From Verrucomicrobiales bacterium (GTDB lineage Bacteria > Verrucomicrobiota > Verrucomicrobiia > Verrucomicrobiales > DEV007), in assembly GCA_012960505.1 (NCBI GenBank), contig DUBC01000056.1, positions 1-51,928 of the forward strand: 51,928 nucleotides of DNA, written 5' to 3'. The translations under genes and the position numbers were made by a program. This document shows, in pieces, positions 11,028 through 19,923 of the stretch (its first letter is position 1; every line of letters begins with the position of its first letter). The notes under the pieces were generated by a model. It saw nothing but the letters and a program-made list of their open reading frames with translations. It did no database searches and had not been told where the DNA came from.

Positions 11028-11603
11028 TCACACAAAACTCACATCCATTGCAATGGCTTCATGGAGTACCTCCATGTATTTAGATTTAGGAATATCGATG
11101 GCCCCAAACTGGCTAAGGTGAGGCGTGGTCCACTGAGTATCGAGTAAAATAAATTTCCGTTTCAGTAAATGTTCAACTAAGGAAACGAGCGCCACCTTGG
11201 AAGCGTCACGCTTTCTGGAAAACATGGACTCTCCAAAAAAAGCTCCGCCGATCGCCACCCCATAAAGGCCCCCAGCCAGTTCACCTTCGAACCAGCATTC
11301 TACCGAATGAGCATATCCTCTTCCCTTAAGGTTTAAATAACTCTCCCTCACCGTTTCATCAATCCAAGTCTCTTCGCGCTCCGCGCACCCATCAATAACT
11401 TCACCAAAAGATGAATTGATGCGGACATCAAAACGACCCGCACTCATGATTCTCTTTAAGCTCTTGGAAACATGAAATGAATCGAGCGGGATAACTCCCC
11501 TGGGATCAGGGCTAAACCAGCCAATTTCACCTTGCTCCATCGCCATGGGAAAAATTCCCATCCGGTAAGCTTGAAGTAAAAATTCTGGATTTATTGAAGA
11601 CAC
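11028..11603 (-). CDS. aat: Leucyl/phenylalanyl-tRNA--protein transferase
   Basis: A 191-residue enzyme that adds Leu or Phe from aminoacyl-tRNA to proteins with N-terminal Arg or Lys, marking them for ClpS/ClpAP degradation (N-end rule). The family signatures are visible in order: YRMGIFPMA, IGWFSPDPRGVIPLD, ETWID, GYAHSVECWFEGELAGGLYG, GGAFFGESMFSR and LLDTQWTTPHLSQFGA. The length is that of the compact bacterial form. The start is GTG at 11603. It is divergent from the hslO-like gene; the 95-bp gap holds a short CCTTG/CAAGG hairpin but no recognisable promoter. Confidence 0.93.
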   Translation of the reverse strand: MSSINPEFLLQAYRMGIFPMAMEQGEIGWFSPDPRGVIPLDSFHVSKSLKRIMSAGRFDVRINSSFGEVIDGCAEREETWIDETVRESYLNLKGRGYAHSVECWFEGELAGGLYGVAIGGAFFGESMFSRKRDASKVALVSLVEHLLKRKFILLDTQWTTPHLSQFGAIDIPKSKYMEVLHEAIAMDVSFV

Positions 11604-11698
11604 AATAGAAACTTAAACAATAACACTGATCCTTGTCAGGCAAGGGTTTCAATGGCATTAAAATAGATAAACTGTTGCCTATAACCAAATAATTTTTA

Positions 11699-12487
11699 AT
11701 GGAAAATAATAATACTCAAGACGAAAGCTCCGTTGAAGTCCGTTGTTACTTCGTACGTCATCGAAATGCACTCGCGGTGAGAGGGAACTTTGGCCCTGTT
11801 TATATGGACCATTATCTTCACCTGATGCAGCACCAAATAGCTACGAGCCCTGACAAGGACCAGAAATTAAAAGATGCATTGGCAGGCATTGCGCTGCATC
11901 TTGCCTCAAAGCCCTGGGACGAGGTCAGCGCATGGACCATTCACTTTTGCGACCCTCTAATGAACCTATTCGTTACTGGCAACAGCAACGAAGGTAACAT
12001 CATAGGTAGGTTATTTACTGAAGGAATTAGAGACGATAAAACAAACCTTTTCATTACTCAGATCAATAATTTCCCAAAGGAACCGAGGCGCAGTGCCATT
12101 GATTTCAAACCCTCAGCAAGCATCTTCCAAATAATTCAGGAATATTACAAACAAAGTGAACAGAGACTCGCTAGGTTTTTTAATTATTCAGAGGAGGAAT
12201 TTATTTTCATTTCAGCTCAACCTGAGTGCGATGAGGATTGGCTACTCTCTTTAAATGATGAAGCAATCAGAAGTCTCGATAAAGACGAAGAGCTAAGCTT
12301 GCTCGAAAAACGGCATTACAGTTACAGATGCGGTTGCACAAAAGAACGTATCCTCAACGCTCTGGCAACAGCCTCCAAGGATGACGTTTTTGGTAACAAA
12401 GAAAGCGTGAACATTGAATGTCCCCGCTGCGCAGCGATCACTGCAATCTCCGCAAAAGATTTCGATCAAATGAAAGACTCAGGCTAG
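11699..12487 (+). CDS. hslO: Hsp33-family redox chaperone (divergent, short)
   Basis: A 262-residue protein with the Hsp33 zinc/redox switch at its C-terminus: a CxC pair in YRCGCTKERILNAL (about Cys211/Cys213) and a CxxC pair in IECPRC (about Cys241/Cys244). In Hsp33 these four cysteines bind zinc when reduced and form disulfides under oxidative stress, activating holdase function. The N-terminal domain (RHRNALAVRGNFGPVYMDHY) is only distantly like E. coli Hsp33, and the protein is about 30 residues shorter. The family assignment rests mainly on the cysteine pattern and its spacing. The last four bases overlap the 3' end of the convergent symporter gene. Confidence 0.75.
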   Translation: MENNNTQDESSVEVRCYFVRHRNALAVRGNFGPVYMDHYLHLMQHQIATSPDKDQKLKDALAGIALHLASKPWDEVSAWTIHFCDPLMNLFVTGNSNEGNIIGRLFTEGIRDDKTNLFITQINNFPKEPRRSAIDFKPSASIFQIIQEYYKQSEQRLARFFNYSEEEFIFISAQPECDEDWLLSLNDEAIRSLDKDEELSLLEKRHYSYRCGCTKERILNALATASKDDVFGNKESVNIECPRCAAITAISAKDFDQMKDSG

Positions 12488-14250
12488 TTTTCGTTGATCT
12501 GTGGAAGACGAATATCTTCAACTAGCTTTTGTACCTCCTCAGGTGGATCCTTTGCCATTTTAGATACTATAAAAGCTACAGCAAAATTCACTATGGCCCC
12601 GACAGCACCGAAAGCATTTGGTGTAATGCCAAAGAACCAGTTTTCCTCCATACCTCCCATATAGGATGTCCCGGGAATAAACATAATTCCTTTGTGCTGG
12701 AACACATAAAGTAAAGTCACACCAAGGCCGGCAATCATTCCCGCAATGGCGCCCTCACGGTTCATTCTCTTTACAAAAATTCCCATCATCAGGACAGGGA
12801 ATATTGATGACGCCGCCAAACCAAAAGCAATGGCCACAGTCCCTGCTGCAAAGTCAGGAGGATTTAGACCAAAATAGCCAGCAAGCAATATCGCTCCAAC
12901 CATGGAAATCCGGCTCGCATTCAGTTCCTGCTTCTCAGTAATTTGCGGACGAAAAATCCCTTTAAGAAGGTCATGCGAGATGGATGAGGAAATCGCAAGT
13001 AACAACCCTGCAGCTGTAGAAAGCGCCGCAGCCAATCCTCCAGCAACGACAAGGGCAACGACCCATCCTGGTAATTTTGCTATTTCAGGATTTGCCAAGA
13101 CCATAATATCCTTATCGATCTTGGTCATCTCATTGCCTTTCCAACCGTACTCAGAAGCGACAGAAGCAAATGATTTATCAGCATCATTATAATACTGGAT
13201 TCGTCCGTCGCCATTCTTATCCTCATGCTGGAGGAGCCCGGTCTTCTCCCAGTTCTTAAACCATTCAGGACGCTTCTCATATTTAATGTTCCCAGAAACT
13301 TCTCCAACCTTATCGACCTGGATAGTCTTGGTGAATTTTAATCGAGCCATAGCAGCTACTGCCGGCGCCGTAGTATAAAGAATGGCTATAAAAATTAGGG
13401 CCCAGCCCGCTGATAGACGAGCGTCACTGACCTTCTTCACCGTAAAGAACCTAATAATAACATGCGGGAGTCCCGCAGTGCCTATCATGAGGGAAAGGGT
13501 ATAAGCAAACATGTTTAATTTACTCCCCATTACATTGTTAGTGTATTTGCCAAACCCAAGTTCAGTTATCACTGTGTCCAGTTTCTGTAACAATGGAGTG
13601 CCATCTGAAACATTGCCAATGAGGCCTAGTTGAGGAATCGGATTACCGGTCAGTTCCAGTGAAATAAAAATAGCAGGGACCGTATATGCAAAGATAAGAA
13701 CAACATACTGAGCAATCTGGGTATAGGTAATACCCTTCATCCCACCAAGGACTGCATAGAAAAATACAATTCCCATTCCAATAAATAATCCAGTATTATA
13801 ATCAGTTTCAAGGAACCTTGAAAACGCGACTCCAACACCCTTCATCTGCCCGATAACATAGGTAACTGAGACAACGATAAGACAAAGAACAGCTACTAAT
13901 CTTGCTGTTTTTGAATAAAAACGCTCACCAATAAATTCAGGCACGGTAAATTTTCCATACTTACGCAAATACGGAGCCACTAGAAAGGCCAGTAACACAT
14001 AACCTCCCGTCCATCCCATAAGAAAAACTGAGCCTCCGTAACCAGAAAAAGCAATGAGTCCTGCCATTGAAATGAAAGATGCGGCACTCATCCAGTCAGC
14101 GGCCGTGGCCATGCCGTTGGCTATTGGACTGATGTTTCCACCAGCAACATAAAATTCCTTAGTTGACTTAGCCTTACTCCAAATAGCAATGCCTATGTAA
14201 ACGGCAAAGGTAAAGCCAACGATAAGATAGGTCCAATATTTGACTTCCAT
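12484..14250 (-). CDS. Sodium:solute symporter, VC_2705-type (acetate-permease-like)
   Basis: About 588 residues from the ATG at 14250, which overlaps the DUF4212 stop by one base (TAATG); the frame extends 16 codons further upstream but this ATG is the coupled start. It has the SSS-family core (YVAGGNISPIANGMATAADW, GYGGSVFLMGW, RKYGKFTVPEFIGERFYS) and about 13 hydrophobic segments. Between two membrane segments near residues 300-370 lies a hydrophilic insert with an EF-hand-like loop (DKNGDGRIQYYND). The subfamily is always paired with a DUF4212 small subunit, as here. Relatives include acetate/short monocarboxylate uptake systems; substrate not determined. Confidence 0.9.
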   Translation of the reverse strand: MEVKYWTYLIVGFTFAVYIGIAIWSKAKSTKEFYVAGGNISPIANGMATAADWMSAASFISMAGLIAFSGYGGSVFLMGWTGGYVLLAFLVAPYLRKYGKFTVPEFIGERFYSKTARLVAVLCLIVVSVTYVIGQMKGVGVAFSRFLETDYNTGLFIGMGIVFFYAVLGGMKGITYTQIAQYVVLIFAYTVPAIFISLELTGNPIPQLGLIGNVSDGTPLLQKLDTVITELGFGKYTNNVMGSKLNMFAYTLSLMIGTAGLPHVIIRFFTVKKVSDARLSAGWALIFIAILYTTAPAVAAMARLKFTKTIQVDKVGEVSGNIKYEKRPEWFKNWEKTGLLQHEDKNGDGRIQYYNDADKSFASVASEYGWKGNEMTKIDKDIMVLANPEIAKLPGWVVALVVAGGLAAALSTAAGLLLAISSSISHDLLKGIFRPQITEKQELNASRISMVGAILLAGYFGLNPPDFAAGTVAIAFGLAASSIFPVLMMGIFVKRMNREGAIAGMIAGLGVTLLYVFQHKGIMFIPGTSYMGGMEENWFFGITPNAFGAVGAIVNFAVAFIVSKMAKDPPEEVQKLVEDIRLPQINEN

Positions 14251-14600
14251 TATGACTGATCCTCTCCTTCGGTTTGAACTTTCTCCTCGTTCTGACAAGT
14301 ACTCGTAAACTCACGATCGAGCCGATTCATCAAACGAACATAAACAAAGATAAGAACCACAAACACGTAAATGGAACCTTGCTGAGCCATCCAAAATCCG
14401 AACTGCGCTCCTCCAATTGAAATCTTATTCATTTGTTCAACAAAAAGAATCCCACAACCATAAGAAACAACAAACCACACTACCAATAAGCTTAATACAC
14501 AGGTGATATTTTTTTTCCAGTATTCCTGCTTTGTCATCCCTGAACCTAAAGGGCTCGAGGAATCCTCAGGAATTTCAGATTCACTTTTTTGATCATTCAT
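14250..14600 (-). CDS. DUF4212 small membrane subunit of the symporter
   Basis: A 116-residue protein with two hydrophobic segments and the family landmarks YWKKNITCVLSLLVVWFVVS, GAQFGFWMAQQGSIYVFVVL and YVRLMNRLDREF. In known genomes DUF4212 proteins sit directly before VC_2705-type sodium:solute symporters. Here the stop and the symporter start overlap in TAATG, so the two are translationally coupled. It probably forms part of the transporter. It carries an acidic N-terminal tail and an acidic C-terminal tail. Confidence 0.9.
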   Translation of the reverse strand: MNDQKSESEIPEDSSSPLGSGMTKQEYWKKNITCVLSLLVVWFVVSYGCGILFVEQMNKISIGGAQFGFWMAQQGSIYVFVVLIFVYVRLMNRLDREFTSTCQNEEKVQTEGEDQS

Positions 14601-15071
14601 GGGGCTATATATAAAAATATTTCAATAATTATTAAATTACTTGGGATAAAAAGCACTTAATCTTAACTTATTATTAATACGGACTTTTATAAGCCCTTAA
14701 GTCTTCCGATCTCAGCACCCTGTAATAGCAGTCTCAACTGCATCAGTAACCGTCAGTTATTTTACATGGAAGCTCTAATCAAAGCAAGTTGATACAGTAA
14801 CTTGATACACTTTTTTCCCTTTCCTGCATTCTGTTCCTCTTCGAGATCCATAGATCAAGGCTCATATCGGGTTCTCATAATGATTGAATTCATTTCGATC
14901 ATTACTGAGGACGCAACTTCAAAACCTTCGAGGCACCCCACCCGTGGGGGTGCCAGTTTTTTGTGCGGAGTTGATATGTATATATGTAGGGGGTGTGAAA
15001 AAATTTATAGCTTTCCACTAATCAACTTTACAGGCCTACCATCCCAAGTATCACCTCAGCCCTTGGCTATT
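14601..15071. other. 471-bp intergenic region upstream of the symporter pair
   Basis: No convincing coding frame. A + strand frame from a TTG at 14802 runs into the cbiO 3' end and looks like no protein family. The region should hold the promoter of the DUF4212-symporter pair (AT-rich, 14601-14700) and the 3' end of the urea/nickel transcript. It contains the hairpin annotated separately, and two TTGATACA copies (14789-14796 and 14802-14809). Confidence 0.6.
14932..14961 (+). terminator. Intrinsic-terminator-like hairpin with no visible + strand gene
   Basis: Perfect 8-bp stem GGCACCCC (14932-14939) and GGGGTGCC (14947-14954) with a 7-nt loop, followed by AGTTTTTTG on the + strand. The T-run orientation fits a transcript moving rightward, yet no gene lies upstream on that strand before the divergent DUF4212 gene. 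It may end a small RNA, or be an imperfect stop for the leftward urea transcript. Confidence 0.5.
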
Positions 15072-16514
15072 TTAGCTGCGGCTTCGTAACCGATCACGAA
15101 GCCAATTAAGTGCTTCTTCTTGTGTCCTCGGTATTTTTTTCTCTAACGACGGACGCTCTTTTTCAAAATCGTTAAATGCTTGTGATACTCGAGGCAGCTT
15201 TAGTCCGACGCTACCCATTATTTCAGAGTTTGTCAGTATATCAGGGGTTCCAGAAGCTATTACATGTCCGTTCTCCATGATTACGATTATATTCGCCCAT
15301 TCAGCCGCGAAGTCTACATCATGTGTAGCAGCAACGATAGTATGACCGGACTGATGGGCGTCTTCTAAAAGGACGGTAATCTCATCGCGTCCGGGAGGAT
15401 CAAGTGATGCCATTGGCTCATCTAAGAGAAGGATACGAGATCCGCTAGAAAACAGTCCTGCTATTGCTAAGCGTTTCCGCTCTCCTCCGCTGAGTCGATG
15501 AGGTGTTTGATGGCGTTGGTTCCACAGTCCTACCTGACGCAGTGATGATTCTACAATCGAATCCTTTTCAGTGTCCAGAATCGGAAGCTGTTTTGGACCA
15601 ATTGCCACGTCCTCTTCAACAGTCAGGCCAAGAATTTGATCGTCAGGGTTTTGAAAAAGCATACCCACCTCTTTTCGAATGCGCGCGCGATTTTTTCGGT
15701 TCATTTCTAATCCGCTAATTTCAATGCGACCGCTTTGCAGAGGCAGAACAGCACTGAGTTGAAGTAATAAGGTAGTCTTTCCTGCGCCGTTACAGCCAAG
15801 TATGGCGACTTTGGATTGTGGAGTTATTTCAAGACAAATTCCGTGTAATGCTTGCCCATTACCTTCTTTGTAGCGATAACTGACGTTCTCGATCTGGATC
15901 GAAGTGGGTTCTTCCATTGTGGGAGAGTTTGTATCATGGTTTCTCAAATCGCGAGCGATAATTTGATAAGCAGCACGCTCTTGGGTTTTCAGGAACAGTA
16001 ATGAAACCATGTTTCCTGCGGTTTTAATCAACCACAGTCCCCGATGAACGATCCGTGATTTTAGTGCTTTGCGCATCGAAAAGACTTCTCGAATAAGCAT
16101 GCATAGGTTCTTGTAAGTTGAGCGTAGTATTTCGACTAACCATGTAGGGAAACGCAGTGATTCCATTGCGTTGAACATTCGATGAGGTGGTAGTTTCCAA
16201 GTCATCCAAGAAAGAAGGAGCATAATTCCCGTGAGTTTAAGAGCAGTGGCCGCACCCATTTGTGTTTCTCCTCCTATTACAGGAAGAATTAAGAGGGCTG
16301 CCACTAGTCCCGGAATGATGAGAAGGGCTCGCGAGATTAAGTGAAGGGCCGAAACTTTACTACTGAGAACAAGCGATAGAGATAATAATAATAGGGTTCC
16401 GTGCCAGTAAAGTGGAGCCTTTAGCGGAATAAGTGCCAAGATCAGCACCGCTGCAATGCCATATCCGAACAGTGCGATGTCTTTACTGTTGTCTGAGTTT
16501 AGACGAATCTTCAT
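15072..16514 (-). CDS. ECF nickel/cobalt transporter: CbiQ-like transmembrane domain fused to CbiO-like ATPase
   Basis: A 480-residue fusion. Residues 1-190 are hydrophobic with the EcfT/CbiQ coupling-helix flavour (FPTWLVEILRSTYKNLCMLI). Residues 205-435 are an ABC ATPase with Walker A GCNGAGKTT, Q-loop MLFQNPDDQILG, signature RLSGGERKRLAIAG, Walker B ILLLDEP and switch His (VAATHDVDF). In most genomes CbiQ and CbiO are separate proteins. It drives uptake through CbiM; the position next to urease argues that the ion is nickel. The ATG at 16514 overlaps the end of the PDGL-motif gene by 32 bases. Confidence 0.85.
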   Translation of the reverse strand: MKIRLNSDNSKDIALFGYGIAAVLILALIPLKAPLYWHGTLLLLSLSLVLSSKVSALHLISRALLIIPGLVAALLILPVIGGETQMGAATALKLTGIMLLLSWMTWKLPPHRMFNAMESLRFPTWLVEILRSTYKNLCMLIREVFSMRKALKSRIVHRGLWLIKTAGNMVSLLFLKTQERAAYQIIARDLRNHDTNSPTMEEPTSIQIENVSYRYKEGNGQALHGICLEITPQSKVAILGCNGAGKTTLLLQLSAVLPLQSGRIEISGLEMNRKNRARIRKEVGMLFQNPDDQILGLTVEEDVAIGPKQLPILDTEKDSIVESSLRQVGLWNQRHQTPHRLSGGERKRLAIAGLFSSGSRILLLDEPMASLDPPGRDEITVLLEDAHQSGHTIVAATHDVDFAAEWANIIVIMENGHVIASGTPDILTNSEIMGSVGLKLPRVSQAFNDFEKERPSLEKKIPRTQEEALNWLRDRLRSRS

Positions 16515-16650
16515 GAGTAGGTTTCAGTCCCAGTTTTTCCAGAGAAATAGTCAAACCGTCCGGTAGTTGACTTGAAAGCTGAGCTAGAATTAGCAGGGCT
16601 AAGGCGATTAAAAGTATTTTTCCTGATACACTGGACAGTAGTCTGCGCAT
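16483..16650 (-). CDS. Tiny CbiN/PDGLE-type component of the ECF metal transporter
   Basis: A 55-residue protein. It has one transmembrane helix (ILLIALALLILAQL) followed by SSQLPDGLTISLEKLGL. This matches the short C-terminal PDGLE segment found in CbiN/NikN-like subunits (family consensus close to S-P-D-G-L-E-x-x-A-x-x-x-G). It starts 43 bases inside the 3' end of cbiM and ends 32 bases inside the start of the CbiQO fusion, which is the position such subunits occupy. The longer overlapping frame at 16511-16714 has no membrane segment and no family look. The assignment is by motif, hydropathy and position. Confidence 0.75.
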   Translation of the reverse strand: MRRLLSSVSGKILLIALALLILAQLSSQLPDGLTISLEKLGLKPTHEDSSKLRQQ

Positions 16651-17273
16651 TGTTTTTGATGGTAGAATAGAAATTTCGCAATAAGCAAGGTTGCGATGCC
16701 CTCAGCAATTCCAATCAGTGCATGGAAACTGATCATTAGCGTTAATATAGGTTTCAGGTCAGCCTGTTTTGAAAGCCAAAGCTCTAAGGAAGCAAGGAAT
16801 GCAGCGACAACAGTGGCAGTCCAGCCCCCAACAAATGCGGCTGTTGAATCACGGGCAGTCCATGTGTTCGGATTGGTTCCCGGGGATCGGTATCGGATAG
16901 CGCGATACAATAGGTATCCTACACCTGGGCCGATTATTCCGAGGTTCAGAATGTTTGCCCCAAGAGCTGCTACTCCTCCGTCCTGAAACATCAGAGCCTG
17001 AATGATTAGAACAGCGCTCATGACCAGTATGCTGACTCGCCAGCTCAGAAGTATTGCTACTAATACGCCACCGATGATGTGACCAGAAACAAACGAAGCC
17101 ACCGGGAAGTTAACCATTTGAGCTGCAATTACAAACGCAGCAGTGGCTCCTATCATTGGTGATGCCAGCACTTTCTTATTTGTTTTTTTTGCCGCGAGAG
17201 CAACGAACACGGCGCTCACGAGTGTTGTCCCAGTGATAACTGTTTCATTCAGGAATCCGTCGGGAATATGCAT
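16608..17273 (-). CDS. cbiM: CbiM/NikM-type substrate-binding membrane subunit of nickel/cobalt ECF transporter
   Basis: A 221-residue protein starting MHIPDGFL. In the family the free amino terminus and His2 coordinate the Ni/Co ion, so an exact start matters and this ATG fits. About six to seven hydrophobic helices follow, with conserved Asn/Gly/His positions (MVNFPVASFVSGHIIGGVLV, GANILNLGIIGPGVGYLLY, FHALIGIAEGIATLL). Because the operon encodes urease, nickel is the likely substrate; this is inferred from context. It begins 8 bases after the ureD stop, so it is probably on the urease transcript. Confidence 0.88.
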   Translation of the reverse strand: MHIPDGFLNETVITGTTLVSAVFVALAAKKTNKKVLASPMIGATAAFVIAAQMVNFPVASFVSGHIIGGVLVAILLSWRVSILVMSAVLIIQALMFQDGGVAALGANILNLGIIGPGVGYLLYRAIRYRSPGTNPNTWTARDSTAAFVGGWTATVVAAFLASLELWLSKQADLKPILTLMISFHALIGIAEGIATLLIAKFLFYHQKQCADYCPVYQEKYF

Positions 17274-17281
17274 GCTTCAGA

Positions 17282-18124
17282 TTAAAGCTTTCTGGGGTTG
17301 GTGCTAAGAAATGGCAAAAGTGTAGACATGCGGATGCGAACACGCTGCAGCGCGTCTCGAAGAGGAATACTTGATGAGCTAATGACTTTGATCGCGATTG
17401 CGTTGGGAGAGATTCGGGAAGATCCTACTAGGCGATCATGTGTGGACAGATCTTCAAGTTCTTTAAAATCTCGGTCTTGCATTTCACTAAGCTCAGGAGC
17501 AATGGCCCACGCGCAGCCGTAATATATGTGTTCCCATTGAGGAGGCCGAGCGAACATCCAAGGTATCGTTTTAGCTGTAATCTTGGCACGTTCAATTACG
17601 AGGGGACGATTCCCGTGAGTCAGGGTAAATCTCAAATCAAGTTTCTCGTAAGCGTAGGTCTCTCCAAAAGCGGTCCTTCCTGGAGTCAACATTTCTGCTA
17701 AGTATGCTCGGCCTCCTCTTGCCACGGTAACGATTGTCTTTTGAGTTAGGCTTGCTCCTTTGTGTGGAATAATGAGTTCTGGGAAAATTTCAAGCCAGCC
17801 GTTTCTACAAACCTTAAATTCTTGTTCCAAGAGTGTCCCATCTTCTGTGCGAGGATGAATACGGCTGGCGCCCTGATTAGTGAACATTAAGGCAGCTCCT
17901 TCTTCCACCGTTACTTTGCTGAATAACTGGTCTCCGGAAAACAGACCGGCCGTTGGGCTGGCCACTTGGAGCAGCAGGACTGAGCCGTCCCAGTAAGGTT
18001 TGCTGATGTGGAAGGGCACCGAATGGTAAAGTTTTTCAAGTTGAGTCAAACCCTTTCGGTTGACGGCATTGGCTAGAAGATGACCGCTCACAGAGATACC
18101 GTTTCTTGTGGCCACTTTACTCAT
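17282..18124 (-). CDS. ureD: Urease accessory protein UreD
   Basis: UreD/UreH is the scaffold that binds apo-urease and hands nickel from UreE/UreG to the active site. Landmarks: [58 protein letters not shown] and [20 protein letters not shown]. The ATG at 18124 overlaps the end of ureG by 8 bases (ATGAGTAA) and is preferred; a TTG at 18139 would add five residues (285 total). UreD is last among the urease genes rather than first, unlike the ureDABC order of many proteobacteria. Confidence 0.92.
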   Translation of the reverse strand: MSKVATRNGISVSGHLLANAVNRKGLTQLEKLYHSVPFHISKPYWDGSVLLLQVASPTAGLFSGDQLFSKVTVEEGAALMFTNQGASRIHPRTEDGTLLEQEFKVCRNGWLEIFPELIIPHKGASLTQKTIVTVARGGRAYLAEMLTPGRTAFGETYAYEKLDLRFTLTHGNRPLVIERAKITAKTIPWMFARPPQWEHIYYGCAWAIAPELSEMQDRDFKELEDLSTHDRLVGSSRISPNAIAIKVISSSSIPLRDALQRVRIRMSTLLPFLSTNPRKL

Positions 18125-18752
18125 CACCGTAGGATTCAATGTCCGTGAAGAGGACCTGCTCGTGAAACCATCGGTTAAGTTCCTCGATGCCGTGTCCGGT
18201 CCGAAAGTCAGTAAATATCCACGGGCGATCCTTACGAATGCGTGATGTGTCCGAACTCATAGATTCAAGGTCCACGTCCACATAAGGAGCCAGTTCGATC
18301 TTGTTAATTATTAGTAAGTCGCTGAAAGCGATTGCGGGGCCCCCCTTGCGTGGGATGTCTTCACCTTCGGTTACATCAATGACATAGATAAATATGTCAG
18401 CAAGTTCAGGTGAAAAAGTCGCGGTCAGGTTGTCGCCACCACTCTCGACGAGAACGAGATCTAGACCTTTGTGTTTTTTTTGAAGTTCGCGAATTGCTTC
18501 CAAGTTCATAGAAATGTCATCACGAATCGCCGTGTGCGGACAACCTCCGGTTTCTACCCCAACGATACGGTCCGAAGGAAGTGCGCCAGATTTTTCTAAT
18601 GCCATCGCGTCTTCTCGTGTGTAGATATCGTTAGTGACGACAGCCATGTTGCATTGGTCCCGAAACGTTTCGCAGAGAACATGAGCCAGAGTGGTTTTCC
18701 CTGACCCTACCGGTCCTCCGATTCCAACGCGTATTAGGGTTTTTGGTTTCAT
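18117..18752 (-). CDS. ureG: Urease accessory GTPase UreG
   Basis: A 211-residue SIMIBI GTPase with P-loop [12 protein letters not shown], the UreG metal-site motif [14 protein letters not shown] (Cys-Pro-His binds Ni/Zn), the [16 protein letters not shown] segment and guanine-specificity motif NKIEL. It dimerises with nickel and GTP and powers nickel insertion into urease together with UreD and UreF. Length is typical. It lies 9 bases downstream of ureF. Confidence 0.97.
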   Translation of the reverse strand: MKPKTLIRVGIGGPVGSGKTTLAHVLCETFRDQCNMAVVTNDIYTREDAMALEKSGALPSDRIVGVETGGCPHTAIRDDISMNLEAIRELQKKHKGLDLVLVESGGDNLTATFSPELADIFIYVIDVTEGEDIPRKGGPAIAFSDLLIINKIELAPYVDVDLESMSSDTSRIRKDRPWIFTDFRTGHGIEELNRWFHEQVLFTDIESYGDE

Positions 18753-18761
18753 GGATTGTCT

Positions 18762-19493
18762 TCAGGAAAGGAAGAGTCTCGCAGAACATCTTTCGTGTTG
18801 CATCGAAGCGGTGTCAAATAGCGGTGCAAAGGAACCAATATTTTCCATTGATACTCCGTCCGATTCTTCAATGACGGATCCAAGACCCTGACTGCATTCC
18901 ATTAAGATTTTCTGTATTTGTGTTTGGCCCAGTCGTAGTAGTTTGATTGATGCACTTAGGATCGCTGCATAGGAACCGTGTCCATACACGGCCATTGCGC
19001 TTCTCCTTGGCGCACCGAGTATGAACGCTTCGATGCCGGCAACAACGGGGGCCTGTTCGTGAGGAAGGTTGATCTCGGGAACCGGGTAAATTTCCTGCCA
19101 CAATGTCCGCAGGATTTCCATTCTCTGTCGCCCGATCCGGGAGGACGCTTCCTTTAACTCCGCAGGCGTTCGGCATGCCGCGGAGAGGCAATCGAGATCA
19201 ATGAGTTCATTAAAATTTCCTGCGGATATTGCGTAATATGAGTGTGATAATATAGGAAAGTCTATGTTTTCCAGTCCGTGCCTGACCGGGCCGTTAAGAA
19301 ATTCTTTGAGGGAATTTTGTTCCGTTACAGTTCCTGACTGAACCATGGACTCTAGGCCAAATGAATGGGCAAACGAACCTACGGGGTAAGCGCTGTCGCT
19401 GCACTGAAGTAGCGGAGCGAGCCAAGATTCAAATGGTTGATCCATGGCTGATGCTGAAGAAGTGACTGTGGTCATACTCGAGTTCTGGGACAT
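18762..19493 (-). CDS. ureF: Urease accessory protein UreF
   Basis: An all-helical bridge between UreG and UreD. Recognisable pieces are LLQCSDSAYPVGSFAHSFGL, RTPAELKEASSRIGRQRM and AVYGHGSYAAILSASIKLLR. The frame opens at ATG 19493, giving 243 residues and a 65-base overlap with ureE. ATGs at 19475 and 19445 are possible; the last gives 227 residues, closer to the usual length, with a 17-base overlap. No ribosome site separates the choices. The family is poorly conserved in sequence, but context makes the call secure. Confidence 0.92.
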   Translation of the reverse strand: MSQNSSMTTVTSSASAMDQPFESWLAPLLQCSDSAYPVGSFAHSFGLESMVQSGTVTEQNSLKEFLNGPVRHGLENIDFPILSHSYYAISAGNFNELIDLDCLSAACRTPAELKEASSRIGRQRMEILRTLWQEIYPVPEINLPHEQAPVVAGIEAFILGAPRRSAMAVYGHGSYAAILSASIKLLRLGQTQIQKILMECSQGLGSVIEESDGVSMENIGSFAPLFDTASMQHERCSARLFLS

Positions 19494-19923
19494 GCTGATG
19501 CGCAGGAAACTCGGAATGTGGAGGAGGGCTAAATATTTCTTTTGAGGATTTAAACTTCAGTCCGATCTTTTTTAGTGTCCGCCGCAGAGTCGGATCATCG
19601 CTAACGAGAAGGAAGTTGTCCCTGATGTCTACTGGTTGATGAAGATTGCCGATTTGCCAAGCCAGTTGTGCTGCTTCCTTTGCGATTCTTGGCAAGTTAA
19701 CGCGGATAACCTTTTCAGGTAGCTGTTTTAAGATGTAGCAGTGAGTGAGTGTTTGGTGAACGCAATCTCCATTCTTCAGAGGTTCTCCTAAAGAAAAAGC
19801 GAAGTCGGTGCCGTCGGTTGCCTCGCACCTGAAACGACACTTTTGTAGTTGGAAGCGATCGACCTCAATAAACATCTCGCTAAGTTCGGCGGAACATTGG
19901 ATAGCATTTTCGATTAACGGCAT
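19429..19923 (-). CDS. ureE: Urease nickel metallochaperone UreE
   Basis: A 164-residue protein. The N-terminal peptide-binding half leads to the metal-binding half with WQIGNLHQPV (the family's G-N-R/L-H motif, whose His binds Ni at the dimer interface). The C-terminal tail is His-containing (PPPHSEFPAHQHVPEL, then YDHSHFFSISHG). It starts at ATG 19923, inside the last unit of an 8-bp tandem repeat. It is separated from ureC only by that repeat. Confidence 0.92.
   Translation of the reverse strand: MPLIENAIQCSAELSEMFIEVDRFQLQKCRFRCEATDGTDFAFSLGEPLKNGDCVHQTLTHCYILKQLPEKVIRVNLPRIAKEAAQLAWQIGNLHQPVDIRDNFLLVSDDPTLRRTLKKIGLKFKSSKEIFSPPPHSEFPAHQHVPELEYDHSHFFSISHGSTI

Noticed and set aside
14802..15089. 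95-codon + frame in the gap left of the urea cluster
   Set aside because: Starts at TTG, is Cys/Ser/Ile-rich without pattern, and overlaps the end of the CbiQO gene and a terminator hairpin.
16511..16714. 67-codon minus frame between cbiM and the CbiQO gene
   Set aside because: No membrane helix or family look; the overlapping 55-codon frame has the PDGL motif and hydrophobic helix expected here.
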